Shown here: positions 8,639 to 16,586 of the stretch, piece after piece
Layout: every line of letters begins with the position of its first letter
How positions within the stretch are numbered: position 1 is the stretch's first letter
NCBI GenBank assembly: GCA_025362495.1
Contig: JANYGI010000102.1
Coordinates: 62,001 to 126,000, forward strand
Direction: 5' to 3'
Origin: Byssovorax sp.
GTDB lineage: Bacteria; Myxococcota_A; Polyangia; Polyangiales; Polyangiaceae
Length of the DNA: 64,000 bases
The notes under the pieces: generated by a model
Seen by the model: only the letters and a program-made list of their open reading frames with translations
Databases searched by the model: none
Told to the model about the DNA's origin: nothing
Made by a program: the position numbers and the translations under genes

Positions 8639-9328
8639 TCACCCGAGCGCAAAGAGCGCTTCGGTCACGCCCTCGACGCTGCCGGCGATTCCATCGATCA
8701 GCTCGGCCACCTCGGCGTCGGGCCTGCCGGCGAACTTCAAGAGCAGCATCTGCGAGGTGATCTCTTCCATCTTGCAGAGCGAGCGCTCGAGGTCGTCGGC
8801 GGTGCGGGCGCGCAGGGCGCCGAGCCTCTCCACGTTGCGCAGGCGGGCGCGCAGGCTCCGAGCGCGAGGATCGGACTCGGCTCCTCCGCGCGCGGCGACG
8901 TCGGCGAGCTGAGCCTCTATCGCCGCGGGATCGAGGCCAGGCGCGCGGAGCGCCTCACTAATCTCGGCGATCCGCGCGGCCATCGAGCGAAGCCCGGTCG
9001 CGAGGTCCCGCACCTTGGCCGCCTCGGGCGCCATGGCCTCTCCGGCGACTCCGCCCTTGACCTTGGCGAGGGCCGCGAGCATGTCAGTCTCGGCCGAGCG
9101 GATCCGAGCGTCGCCGGCCTCGTTGCCTCCGCGGTTTTCCCCGTGGCCCGCCCCGGTAGCTGCCTTGGTGCCGAACAGCATCGGCGCGAACAGCGGCCAG
9201 AACAGCGCGCCGACGGTGAACAGAAAAGCGAGCCGCGCGGCGCTTCGCCTCGCTTCGCCGAGGGCCGTCGCCGCCGCGACGACGAGGCCCAGCACGAGAT
9301 AGATGATGGCCGTTCCTGCGAGTCCCAT
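8639..9328 (-). CDS. Membrane-anchored coiled-coil protein, unknown function
   Basis: The 229-residue protein starts with two hydrophobic segments (about residues 5-22 and 30-50). A Gly/Asn-rich linker follows, then a long Ala/Arg/Glu-rich helical region (about 75-205) that should form a coiled coil in the cytoplasm or periplasm. ATG 9328 is preceded by GGAGG at good spacing. It lies 55 bases downstream of two related multi-membrane genes and probably belongs to their transcript. I recognise no family. Confidence 0.7.
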   Translation of the reverse strand: MGLAGTAIIYLVLGLVVAAATALGEARRSAARLAFLFTVGALFWPLFAPMLFGTKAATGAGHGENRGGNEAGDARIRSAETDMLAALAKVKGGVAGEAMAPEAAKVRDLATGLRSMAARIAEISEALRAPGLDPAAIEAQLADVAARGGAESDPRARSLRARLRNVERLGALRARTADDLERSLCKMEEITSQMLLLKFAGRPDAEVAELIDGIAGSVEGVTEALFALG

Positions 9329-9383
9329 GATGGCCTCCGAGCGTGTCCCAGCGTGTCCTGAGGTGATCCAGCGTGGCCCAGCG

Positions 9384-10208
9384 TCACCCGGTGTGACCGC
9401 TCAGCGCCTCGGCGATGCGGTAGAGCGCCACCGGCGCGACCGCGCTGTAAACGACAGCCCAGCAGAGCACCATCCGCCGCAGGAAGTCGCCGCGCCGCTG
9501 GTGGGTGATGGGCAGCACCAGGGCGAGATCGCAGAAGCCTTTGTAGAGCGCGCGCATCCCGAAGAGGCCCACCACGAACGGGATCACCAGCCCGGCGACG
9601 ATGATCCGATCCGTGCTGTCGACGAGGCCGAGCGCCCCCGCGAGCACGAGGGCGGCATAGAACGGCGTGACGCCGAGGAGCAGCACCGCGGTCGTGGCCT
9701 GGGCGCGGAGGGCCTGCGCCGTCACCAGGCGAAACGAGGCGTCGAGCCCCGCGAGCTGGGTGTAGAAGTAGAAGCTCGGCAGGCAGACGCAGAGCGCGCC
9801 GACGAACGAGAGCATGAAGGCGACTGGCATCCACAGCGTCGGGTGCCCGTGCGCGCCTTCAAACAGGCTAGCTCCCAGCGCCTCGGCCGCGAAGCCGACG
9901 ACGAGCCCGTGGATCCCGAGCCCGAGCAGCGCGAGCACGAGGAGCTTCTGCATCGTGGCCGGGAGCGTCTCCTCGCGGCGGAGCACCGAGGTCAGGTGGG
10001 CTTGCCCGCGGAGGATCAGATCGAACATGCCGGGCTCGTCCGCGGTGATCGCCGCCGGCGGCGCGGCTGCGGCGCTCTTCGGCGCGAGCGGAGCCTGGGT
10101 ATCGGGGAGAGCGCTGACAGCCTCCCTCGACGTCGGTACGTCGCGATCGGGGGGCGAGGCCGCGGGGAAAACGTGGACGACGTCGGGGAGGGCGGTGACG
10201 GATTCCAT
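9384..10208 (-). CDS. Multi-pass membrane protein, paralogue of its upstream neighbour
   Basis: After a Pro/Ala-rich cytoplasmic N-terminus of about 75 residues, this 274-residue protein has five or six membrane helices. The pattern LGLGIHGLVVGF, GAHG and a PSFYFYTQLAG helix is matched by the next gene upstream (LGLAAYGLTMGL, GAHG, PALYIINTVLG), so the two look like diverged tandem duplicates, perhaps with a Yip1-like arrangement. The start at 10208 is chosen because GGAG lies six bases before it; an ATG at 10220 has no such site. It follows the upstream gene with about 13 bases between, so they are co-transcribed. Confidence 0.75.
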   Translation of the reverse strand: MESVTALPDVVHVFPAASPPDRDVPTSREAVSALPDTQAPLAPKSAAAAPPAAITADEPGMFDLILRGQAHLTSVLRREETLPATMQKLLVLALLGLGIHGLVVGFAAEALGASLFEGAHGHPTLWMPVAFMLSFVGALCVCLPSFYFYTQLAGLDASFRLVTAQALRAQATTAVLLLGVTPFYAALVLAGALGLVDSTDRIIVAGLVIPFVVGLFGMRALYKGFCDLALVLPITHQRRGDFLRRMVLCWAVVYSAVAPVALYRIAEALSGHTG

Positions 10209-10221
10209 GGCATGCTCCATT

Positions 10222-10824
10222 TCAGACCGAGAAGACCTTGAGGAGGACCATCAGCTCTCCGCCGATGACGGCGACGAGGCCGAGCCAGATCAGCGCGAAC
10301 AGGCGGCTGCGCGTGGGCTCGAGCGCCTTCATGATCCGCAGGAACACGTCGACCATCGAGATGCTGACGCCCGTGAACACCACGAGATTGACAATCATCC
10401 GCGTGGCCTCGTGGGGCAGCGTGATCCCGAAGAACCAGTTGATGGGCACGCTGGCGAGCATGGCGAGCGAGCCGAAGCTTACCGTGGTCAGGGCGGCGAG
10501 CGTCGTCGTGCGGGCGTCGAGCCGCGAGCCGAGGACGGTGTTGATGATGTAGAGCGCGGGGAGGGCGATGGTCCACCCGGCGCCGGCGGCGATCGGGGCG
10601 CGCAGGGCCGCCTGGAGCATGCCGTGGGCGCCGCGGTGCAGGCCCATGGTGAGGCCGTAGGCGGCGAGCCCGAGGACGGCGTTGGCGAAGAGGATGGGAA
10701 AGAGAGAGAGGCTCTTCCTGGCCTTGTCGTCGCTGTCGCGAAAGCGAAGGACGAACTCTTCAGGGCGGCGGAGGGCGGTTCCGATTTCTCGAATACCGCT
10801 CGTGAGGTCGAGGGCGAGGTTCAC
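10222..10824 (-). CDS. Multi-pass membrane protein, first of a paralogous pair
   Basis: This 200-residue protein has about five hydrophobic helices after a short cytoplasmic N-terminus (MNLALDLTSGIREIGTALRR). Its central membrane part resembles that of the gene directly downstream, but it lacks that protein's 75-residue Pro/Ala-rich head. The function is unknown; the pair may form a hetero-oligomer in the inner membrane. It leads a likely three-gene transcript with the two genes to its left on the minus strand. Confidence 0.75.
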   Translation of the reverse strand: MNLALDLTSGIREIGTALRRPEEFVLRFRDSDDKARKSLSLFPILFANAVLGLAAYGLTMGLHRGAHGMLQAALRAPIAAGAGWTIALPALYIINTVLGSRLDARTTTLAALTTVSFGSLAMLASVPINWFFGITLPHEATRMIVNLVVFTGVSISMVDVFLRIMKALEPTRSRLFALIWLGLVAVIGGELMVLLKVFSV

Positions 10825-10960
10825 GTGGGCTCCTTTTGCGAGGGGGTGAAGCCTCGTTGAGCACCGACCGTGCCGCGCTGGATTCAGCGGTATTTCAAGG
10901 GGTCTGTGGGGCCTGCTGTCCTCCGCGTGGACAGCAGGGCGGAAAGCTCGTGGGCAGGCG

Positions 10961-12991
10961 TCACTCCGGATCGCACACGCCCGCGCAGAAGGCCTTCACC
11001 TCGCCGTGGCGGAAGAACCAGTCGCTCTGATCGTAGGCGGCGTTGAGCTTGCGGACCTTGTCGTGCGGATCGTCGCTGTCGGGGTACATCGCGCCGGTGG
11101 GCGGCGTGTTCGTCTTGGGCGACTCGGGCAGCATGAAGCTGAACTCGACGTAGCCCGAGCCCAGGAACGGACCATCGGTGTCGGGGATACCGTAGATCGA
11201 TCGGTTGACGGGCTTGAGGTTCTTCGCGTGCATGGAGCGGGCGACCATCTGGGCGCCGAGCGGGGTGACCTGCTGATCGCCGATGGCGGCGTGGATCAGG
11301 ATCTCGTGCTTGGGCGTGCCGGGGAGCATGTTCTCCACGACGTAGGGCGCGTAGCCCGTCGGCTCGGTGCGATCCCAGAGCATCTGCACGAGGCCGAGCG
11401 CGATCTGGATGTCTCGGCCGCTCGAATAGACGATCTGGAGCGCCTGGAAGAAAGGATCGAAGTCCTTGCTGCGGTTGAGCAGGAGGTTGTACGGCATCCC
11501 CGGCTCGCCGAGGAGGCCGCGGGTCACGTCGGTGCTGAGCGCCATGTACGTGCTGCCGAAGATGCCTCCCTGGCTGTCGCCGCGGTAGAAGCCCACCGTG
11601 GTGTCGATCACGCTCTTGCCGTTGAAGGTGACCTGGGGGTCCTTGGCGAAGTCGCCGCGCATCATCCGCATGGCCAGGAGGCTGTTGATCATGCCCTGGT
11701 GCTGGCGATCGACGCACTGGCGGAAGGAGCCGATATCGCCGCTGATGGCGTCGGTCACGGTCTGGAGGTCTTCCTCGGCCATGCCGATGAAGTCGACGGC
11801 GAAGCCCACGTAGCCGTGCTTGTTCGACATCTCGGCGAGATAGCCATCCTGGCCTTCGGTCTTGTCGCCGAGGAGACCATGGCCGTTCTCGAGCGGGGCG
11901 CCGGTCGTGCCATTGTCGACGAGGCTGTTGGGGATGTGGACGAGCACCTCGTAGTCGGCCGTGCCGTTCTGCTTCGGGAGGCCGTCCGCGCCAAGGACGA
12001 GCTTGCCGCCGGGGCCCGGTTTATCGAGGTAGAGCGGCACCGTCATCATCACGTGGAGGCGCCGCCGGATCATCGGGTTCGGGTTCTCCTCGACCGACAT
12101 CACCTTGTATTTGGGGCCCGCCGTGCCGACCAGGGCCAGGGCGTCGTCGCGCATGTGGACCATCGCGGCGGTGTTGCTCTCGCGGCTCGCGGTCGAGTAG
12201 TCCCAGGCGATCTGGAGATCGTCCTTCTTGACGCCGGCCTTCTCGAGCTGGGCGAAGATGTCCTTGTAGAGCGCGCGCCGGCTCGCGACCGAGGCCTCAT
12301 CGCTCTTGCCGCCGTCGCGCAGCGCCTGGAACACCGGGGAAGGTGAGAGGGCTTTGCCGTCCTTGTCGACGACGTGGCGGATGGCGACGATGTAGCGAGT
12401 CGCGTCCTTCAAGCGGACGACCGGACGGATGATGAAGGCGCGATCGGTGCCGCTGCTGGCGGCGGAGACGTCGAGCTCGGCGAAGTGCGGGACGAGCTCG
12501 CCCGTGCTGGTGTCGAGGAGGATCGTCGGTGAATCCTTGGTGATGGAGGCCTCGATCGTGTCTTGCGTCGGCAAGCCGGTCACCGTCGCGCCGGGCAGAT
12601 CGGTGACGGGGCCCTGGCCCGGCGAGAAGCCATCGGAGTCGTTCCACGGCGTCGGGTTCATGTGCCCGAGCCCGGCGACGGCCGGCATCATGTTCTTGCG
12701 GAAGGCGACGCGCTTGCCACTCTTCGTCTTCACGTCGTCTTCCAGGTACACGTTCGACGGGAAGGGGAACCCGCAGTGGCTCGGCACCAGCGGATCGCAG
12801 TCCTTGTCGTCGAGGAGGCGCCCGCCTCCGCTGCCTCCGCTGCCGCCGCTGCCTCCGCTGCCGCCGCCCCCCGACGTGCTCGACGCGGTGGTGGTCGTGA
12901 TCGCCGAGATCGTCTCGTCGCCGCAGCTCGCGGCGGTGACGGCTATGGAGAGCGTGAGGGCAGCGACGCTGAAGAGGGCGAGGGAGCGCAT
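10961..12991 (-). CDS. Secreted lipoprotein with alpha/beta-hydrolase-like core
   Basis: The 676-residue precursor starts with a lipoprotein signal peptide ending in AASC, followed by a Thr/Ser and Gly-Gly-Ser linker that would hold the enzyme away from the membrane. The mature part includes GFYRGDSQGGIFGS, which looks like a G-x-S-x-G nucleophile elbow (GDSQGG), and a later IHAAIGDQQVTPLGAQM stretch that could supply the acid residue. It is therefore probably a surface esterase, lipase or peptidase of the alpha/beta-hydrolase fold. The ATG at 12991 is chosen because it gives the signal peptide directly; 26 upstream in-frame residues look non-coding. Confidence 0.75.
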   Translation of the reverse strand: MRSLALFSVAALTLSIAVTAASCGDETISAITTTTASSTSGGGGSGGSGGSGGSGGGRLLDDKDCDPLVPSHCGFPFPSNVYLEDDVKTKSGKRVAFRKNMMPAVAGLGHMNPTPWNDSDGFSPGQGPVTDLPGATVTGLPTQDTIEASITKDSPTILLDTSTGELVPHFAELDVSAASSGTDRAFIIRPVVRLKDATRYIVAIRHVVDKDGKALSPSPVFQALRDGGKSDEASVASRRALYKDIFAQLEKAGVKKDDLQIAWDYSTASRESNTAAMVHMRDDALALVGTAGPKYKVMSVEENPNPMIRRRLHVMMTVPLYLDKPGPGGKLVLGADGLPKQNGTADYEVLVHIPNSLVDNGTTGAPLENGHGLLGDKTEGQDGYLAEMSNKHGYVGFAVDFIGMAEEDLQTVTDAISGDIGSFRQCVDRQHQGMINSLLAMRMMRGDFAKDPQVTFNGKSVIDTTVGFYRGDSQGGIFGSTYMALSTDVTRGLLGEPGMPYNLLLNRSKDFDPFFQALQIVYSSGRDIQIALGLVQMLWDRTEPTGYAPYVVENMLPGTPKHEILIHAAIGDQQVTPLGAQMVARSMHAKNLKPVNRSIYGIPDTDGPFLGSGYVEFSFMLPESPKTNTPPTGAMYPDSDDPHDKVRKLNAAYDQSDWFFRHGEVKAFCAGVCDPE

Positions 12992-13093
12992 GCTCGGAAG
13001 AATATCAGAGCCGCAGCCGGGCGAGCTCGCCTTGATGGGGCCCGGTCGACGGGAACGGGCACAAGCCACAAAACGTGATTAGCTAGGGCGACC

Positions 13094-14596
13094 GTGGCTG
13101 CCAACGCACCCCTTCAGATGGACCCGCAAGGGGCCGCAAAAGCCCTGGAAAAGAGCCTCGGCGGCGCTGGCCGCAAGGAGCGGATCGACCTCACGATCGC
13201 CGACGCCGCCGCGAAGAGCGGCCTCGCCCTCCGCGACGCCGAGCGCGGCCTGCACGCCCTGCTGAGCGAGTATCGCGGGCACCTCCGCGTCACCGCGGAC
13301 GGCGATCTCCTGTTCCGATTTCCGAACGGCCTGACCAAGCCCTGGGAGACGCGCAGCAAGCTCGAAGCGCTGGCCTCGCGCGCCGGCAAGGCCCTCGTCG
13401 GCGTCGGGCGCTTCGTGGTGCGCGCGTGGATCGCGGTCGTGCTCATCGGCTACGCGGCGCTGTTCCTGGCGCTGATCATCGGCCTCACGCTGGCGCGATC
13501 GGGCGACTCGAAGAGCAGCCGCGGCGGCGGCATGGGGCTCGAGCTCGGGGCGGTGCTCTTCCGCATCATCGGCGAGGCCCTCTTCTGGACGTTCCACCCG
13601 TTCTCGCCCTTCGCCGTCGGCTACTACGGCTACGGCTACGGCTACAACGATCCGGGCTACGCGCGCGCCCGCGAGCCGGTGCGCGCGCGCGAGAACAAGG
13701 AGCCGTTCTACAACAAGGTCAACCGCTTCTTCTTCGGGCCCGACGCGCCGCCGGAAGATCCGCGGGCGATGGAGAAGACGATCCTCGCCGAGATCCGCGG
13801 GCAAAAAGGGCGGATCGGGCTCGCCGACGTCATGCGCGTGACCGGGCTGCCGCGCGACGAGGCCGACCCGTTGATGTCGCGCTTGATGCTCGACTACGAC
13901 GGCTCGGTCGAGGTCTCGGACGAGGGCGGCATCTTCTACCGCTTCGAATCGATCCGGAAGACGGTGGCGCAGTCGACCGAGCCGCGGCCCGCGCCGGCCT
14001 GGGCGCGCCTCGAGAAGCTCGCGCCGCTCACCGGCAACGAGGCCGGGACGAACCTGCTCATCGTCGCGCTCAACGGCTTCAACATGATCATGAGCCTCTA
14101 CGCGATCGCCAACGGGATGACGTTCGAGCGGATCGCCATGCTCCTCCGTGGCGTGCGCTTCGACGCGCTCCACCCGCTCCCCGACACGGGGACGGCGATC
14201 GCGCTCGGCGTCGTGCCGCTGGTGTTCTCGATCGCGCTCTTCACGCTGCCGGTGTTCCGCGCGCTGTACCGGCCGATCAAGGAGAAGCGCATCGCCCGCG
14301 CCAACGGCCGTCGCGGCCTCCTGCGCGAGGTGCTCACGGGGATCGACAAGCGCCCGATCACCGACGCGTCGCTGCAGAGCGCGTGGAAGAGCGCCGCGGG
14401 CGAGGCGCCGGACACCAAGGAGATCACGCGCGAGGTCGTCGCCCTCGGCGGCGACGTCGAGATCCAGGACGACGGCCGCGTGCGCTACCGCTTCCCGGAT
14501 CTCGAGGCCGAGGCCGCGGCGCTCAAGGCCGAGCGCGAGGCCGCCTCCGAGGAAGAGGCCCGCGTCGGCAAGATCGTGTTTTCGTCGGAAAACTGA
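13094..14596 (+). CDS. Membrane protein with three repeated winged-helix-like modules
   Basis: The 500-residue protein has a small domain occurring three times. The repeats end HLRVTADGDLLFRFP (about residue 77), SVEVSDEGGIFYRFE (about 285) and DVEIQDDGRVRYRFP (about 475), each preceded by helices with D/E and R patterns. Between them are membrane segments near residues 110-135, 150-175 and two around 315-390, and a Gly-Tyr-rich stretch (GYYGYGYGYN). The repeat shape, helices then a beta hairpin, suggests winged-helix folds on the cytoplasmic side. The start is GTG 13094 with AGGG upstream. The function is unknown. Confidence 0.75.
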   Translation: MAANAPLQMDPQGAAKALEKSLGGAGRKERIDLTIADAAAKSGLALRDAERGLHALLSEYRGHLRVTADGDLLFRFPNGLTKPWETRSKLEALASRAGKALVGVGRFVVRAWIAVVLIGYAALFLALIIGLTLARSGDSKSSRGGGMGLELGAVLFRIIGEALFWTFHPFSPFAVGYYGYGYGYNDPGYARAREPVRARENKEPFYNKVNRFFFGPDAPPEDPRAMEKTILAEIRGQKGRIGLADVMRVTGLPRDEADPLMSRLMLDYDGSVEVSDEGGIFYRFESIRKTVAQSTEPRPAPAWARLEKLAPLTGNEAGTNLLIVALNGFNMIMSLYAIANGMTFERIAMLLRGVRFDALHPLPDTGTAIALGVVPLVFSIALFTLPVFRALYRPIKEKRIARANGRRGLLREVLTGIDKRPITDASLQSAWKSAAGEAPDTKEITREVVALGGDVEIQDDGRVRYRFPDLEAEAAALKAEREAASEEEARVGKIVFSSEN

Positions 14597-14648
14597 TCGG
14601 GCGCGCGGACGACACGCATCGTCGCGTCGTCCACGCTCGCGCGATCGA

Positions 14649-15083
14649 TCAGTCCTGCACGCGCTGCTGGATCACGATGTCGCCCGAGGGCGACTCGGGG
14701 GCGGCCTGCTTCTCGATGCTGACCACGAGGTCGAACGCGACGAGCGGCACGCTCGCGGCCTTGAGCGAGCCCTTACGATCGCTGTCGTTGTACTCGAGCG
14801 CGCCGATCCGCTGCCACGCGCCGCCGTCGTTCTTGCGCGTCCACACCACGTAGGTCGTCCCGCCGTCCTGGAGGCGGCCGGGGGGCGCGAGGTGCTCGGC
14901 GGAGATCGTCAGGTGCGTCATGCTCGCGCTCGAGTCGACGTCGGCCGTGATGTGCGCGTCGGCCTCGGGGGCCTTCGGCGTGCCCTTGGGGGCATACTGG
15001 AGCGGGCCGCCACAGGCGGTGAGCACGGCGCTCGCGAGCACCGCCAGGACACTCGAACGTAGGATTGAAATCGACCGTACCAT
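14649..15083 (-). CDS. Small lipoprotein, unknown function
   Basis: This 144-residue product has a clear lipoprotein signal ending LTAC, then a soluble domain with mainly beta character. It contains THLTISAEHLAPPG and TTYVVWTRKNDGG, which look like an immunoglobulin-like or anti-sigma-factor-tail-like sandwich. AGGAGG directly before ATG 15083 fixes the start. It is divergent from the beta-barrel gene at 15463, across a 379-bp intergenic region, and converges with the gene at 13094. Confidence 0.78.
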   Translation of the reverse strand: MVRSISILRSSVLAVLASAVLTACGGPLQYAPKGTPKAPEADAHITADVDSSASMTHLTISAEHLAPPGRLQDGGTTYVVWTRKNDGGAWQRIGALEYNDSDRKGSLKAASVPLVAFDLVVSIEKQAAPESPSGDIVIQQRVQD

Positions 15084-15462
15084 CGCTCCTCCTGAGAACT
15101 TGAAATCGCTCCGCGCGGGGCGCGGCTCGTCGAACCGTTGCCACGCGTCTACAGCAGTGGCCATGCCACCTCAATGCCCATGCGGGGCGCGGCCCGGAAT
15201 ATCGCTCCAGCACACGTACGTCCCGACTTCGAAGTCGCGTCATGCGGTGTCGGGACCTCAGCGTGCGGCCCAGACGCATCGACGCTGGAAGGCCGCGAGC
15301 GCGGCGCGGGAGTCGCACACGCTACGTCGGATCGACCGGTGAGAGCACGGTTCGAGCAAAATATACTGGGAAATTCGGTCGAGAATGCTGGACAGTGGGC
15401 GGCATGTGCATTGCTGAGCGTGGGCGCCGCGCTCCTCAGCGAGCTCACCAGGAGGACATTTC
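15084..15462. other. 379-bp divergent intergenic region
   Basis: This is the space between two divergent envelope genes. It holds a perfect 14-bp palindrome (15224-15237) and a TATACT hexamer at 15362-15367 that could be a -10 element for the gene at 15463, though I see no good -35 match 17 bases before it. I see no coding frame that looks real and no RNA gene. Confidence 0.5.
15224..15237. promoter_or_regulatory. Perfect palindrome, possible operator
   Basis: CGACTTCGAAGTCG reads the same on both strands and lies in the middle of the divergent region upstream of two envelope genes. Palindromes of this size often bind dimeric regulators; no regulator is known here. Confidence 0.3.
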
Positions 15463-16521
15463 GTGATTCGACCCGTTTCCATCGCCGCGCTCGCGGGGCT
15501 CACCGCGTTCGCGCTGCTCCCGCGGAGCGCCGCCGCCGACGACGTCCTGAAGCAGACCGACAAGGCCGATTTTGTCGTCCCCGGCGCCGGCGCCGCCGAC
15601 AAGAAGGAGCCGACAAAAGAGCCCGAAGGGTGGCGCCCGCGGCTCGCCCTCGGCCTCACGGTGTCGTTCGGCGACAACCGCAGCGTCGTGGGCCAGACCG
15701 ACGGCGCGACGGTGGCGTTCGGACTCAAATTCGACGCGGGGGTCGACTTCCGGCGAGGCGGCCACGAGTGGCGAAACTCGCTCAACCTGGCAGAGGGGTT
15801 GACCCGGACGCCGACGCTGCCGGTGTTCGTCAAGTCGGTCGATCTGCTCGCGCTCGAGTCCATCTATCTCTACCACGTGACACCGTGGTTCGGCCCCTTC
15901 GCGCGGGCAACGATGCTGACCTCGATGTTCCGCGGCGCCGACGTCCGCCCCGCGCCGGTGACCTACCAGATAACGCACGTCGACGGGACGGTCGAGACCG
16001 AGACGCAGAGTCGACTCGCCCTCTCCGATCCCTTCCTCCCGATGACGCTGAAGCAGTCGGTCGGGCCCTTCTTGCGGCCGGTCGAGCGCGAGGCCATCAA
16101 CGTCGAGATCCGCGCAGGCGTCGGAGCTCAGGAGACGATCGCCCGGAAGCAGCTCGCGAGCACCGACGACGAGAAGACGCCGGTGATCGAGATCAAGGAG
16201 CTCGCCAACGTCAACCAGATCGGCGTCGAGGCGGCGGCCGATCTCTGGGGCATGGTCTCCGACAAGCGGGTCACTTACCGCATCGGCGCCGACTTCATGA
16301 TCCCGCTCGCGCACACCACGCTCGTCGCCGGCGACACCCGCTCTTCCGTCGACCTGATGAACATCGAGCTGAGCGGGCAGCTCTCGTTCAAGCTGGTCGA
16401 CTGGGCGTCGCTCGATTACCAGGTCAAGGCCATCCGCGAGCCCCAGGTGCTCGACGCGTTCCAGGTCCGCAACAGCCTCCTTCTGACGCTGGGCCTCGCC
16501 TACAACGGCGAGAAGAAGTGA
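15463..16521 (+). CDS. Outer-membrane beta-barrel-like protein (DUF481-like)
   Basis: The 352-residue precursor has a Sec signal peptide ending near SAAADD. Alternating hydrophobic strands follow, such as RPRLALGLTVSFGDNR, VAFGLKFDAGVDF, VEIRAGVGAQ and LSFKLVDWASLDYQVKA, and the end LLLTLGLAYNGEKK fits a barrel. The layout resembles DUF481-type outer-membrane proteins, whose roles are poorly known. GTG 15463 is preceded by GGAGG with a seven-base spacer, so the start is firm. It is transcribed alone and converges with the EF-hand membrane protein gene. Confidence 0.78.
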   Translation: MIRPVSIAALAGLTAFALLPRSAAADDVLKQTDKADFVVPGAGAADKKEPTKEPEGWRPRLALGLTVSFGDNRSVVGQTDGATVAFGLKFDAGVDFRRGGHEWRNSLNLAEGLTRTPTLPVFVKSVDLLALESIYLYHVTPWFGPFARATMLTSMFRGADVRPAPVTYQITHVDGTVETETQSRLALSDPFLPMTLKQSVGPFLRPVEREAINVEIRAGVGAQETIARKQLASTDDEKTPVIEIKELANVNQIGVEAAADLWGMVSDKRVTYRIGADFMIPLAHTTLVAGDTRSSVDLMNIELSGQLSFKLVDWASLDYQVKAIREPQVLDAFQVRNSLLLTLGLAYNGEKK

Positions 16522-16586
16522 CTGTGTTCCTGCGATGACGGGCGCCCGGAGGAGGACTCTTCCCGGCCCGTCATCGGGGAGACTCG

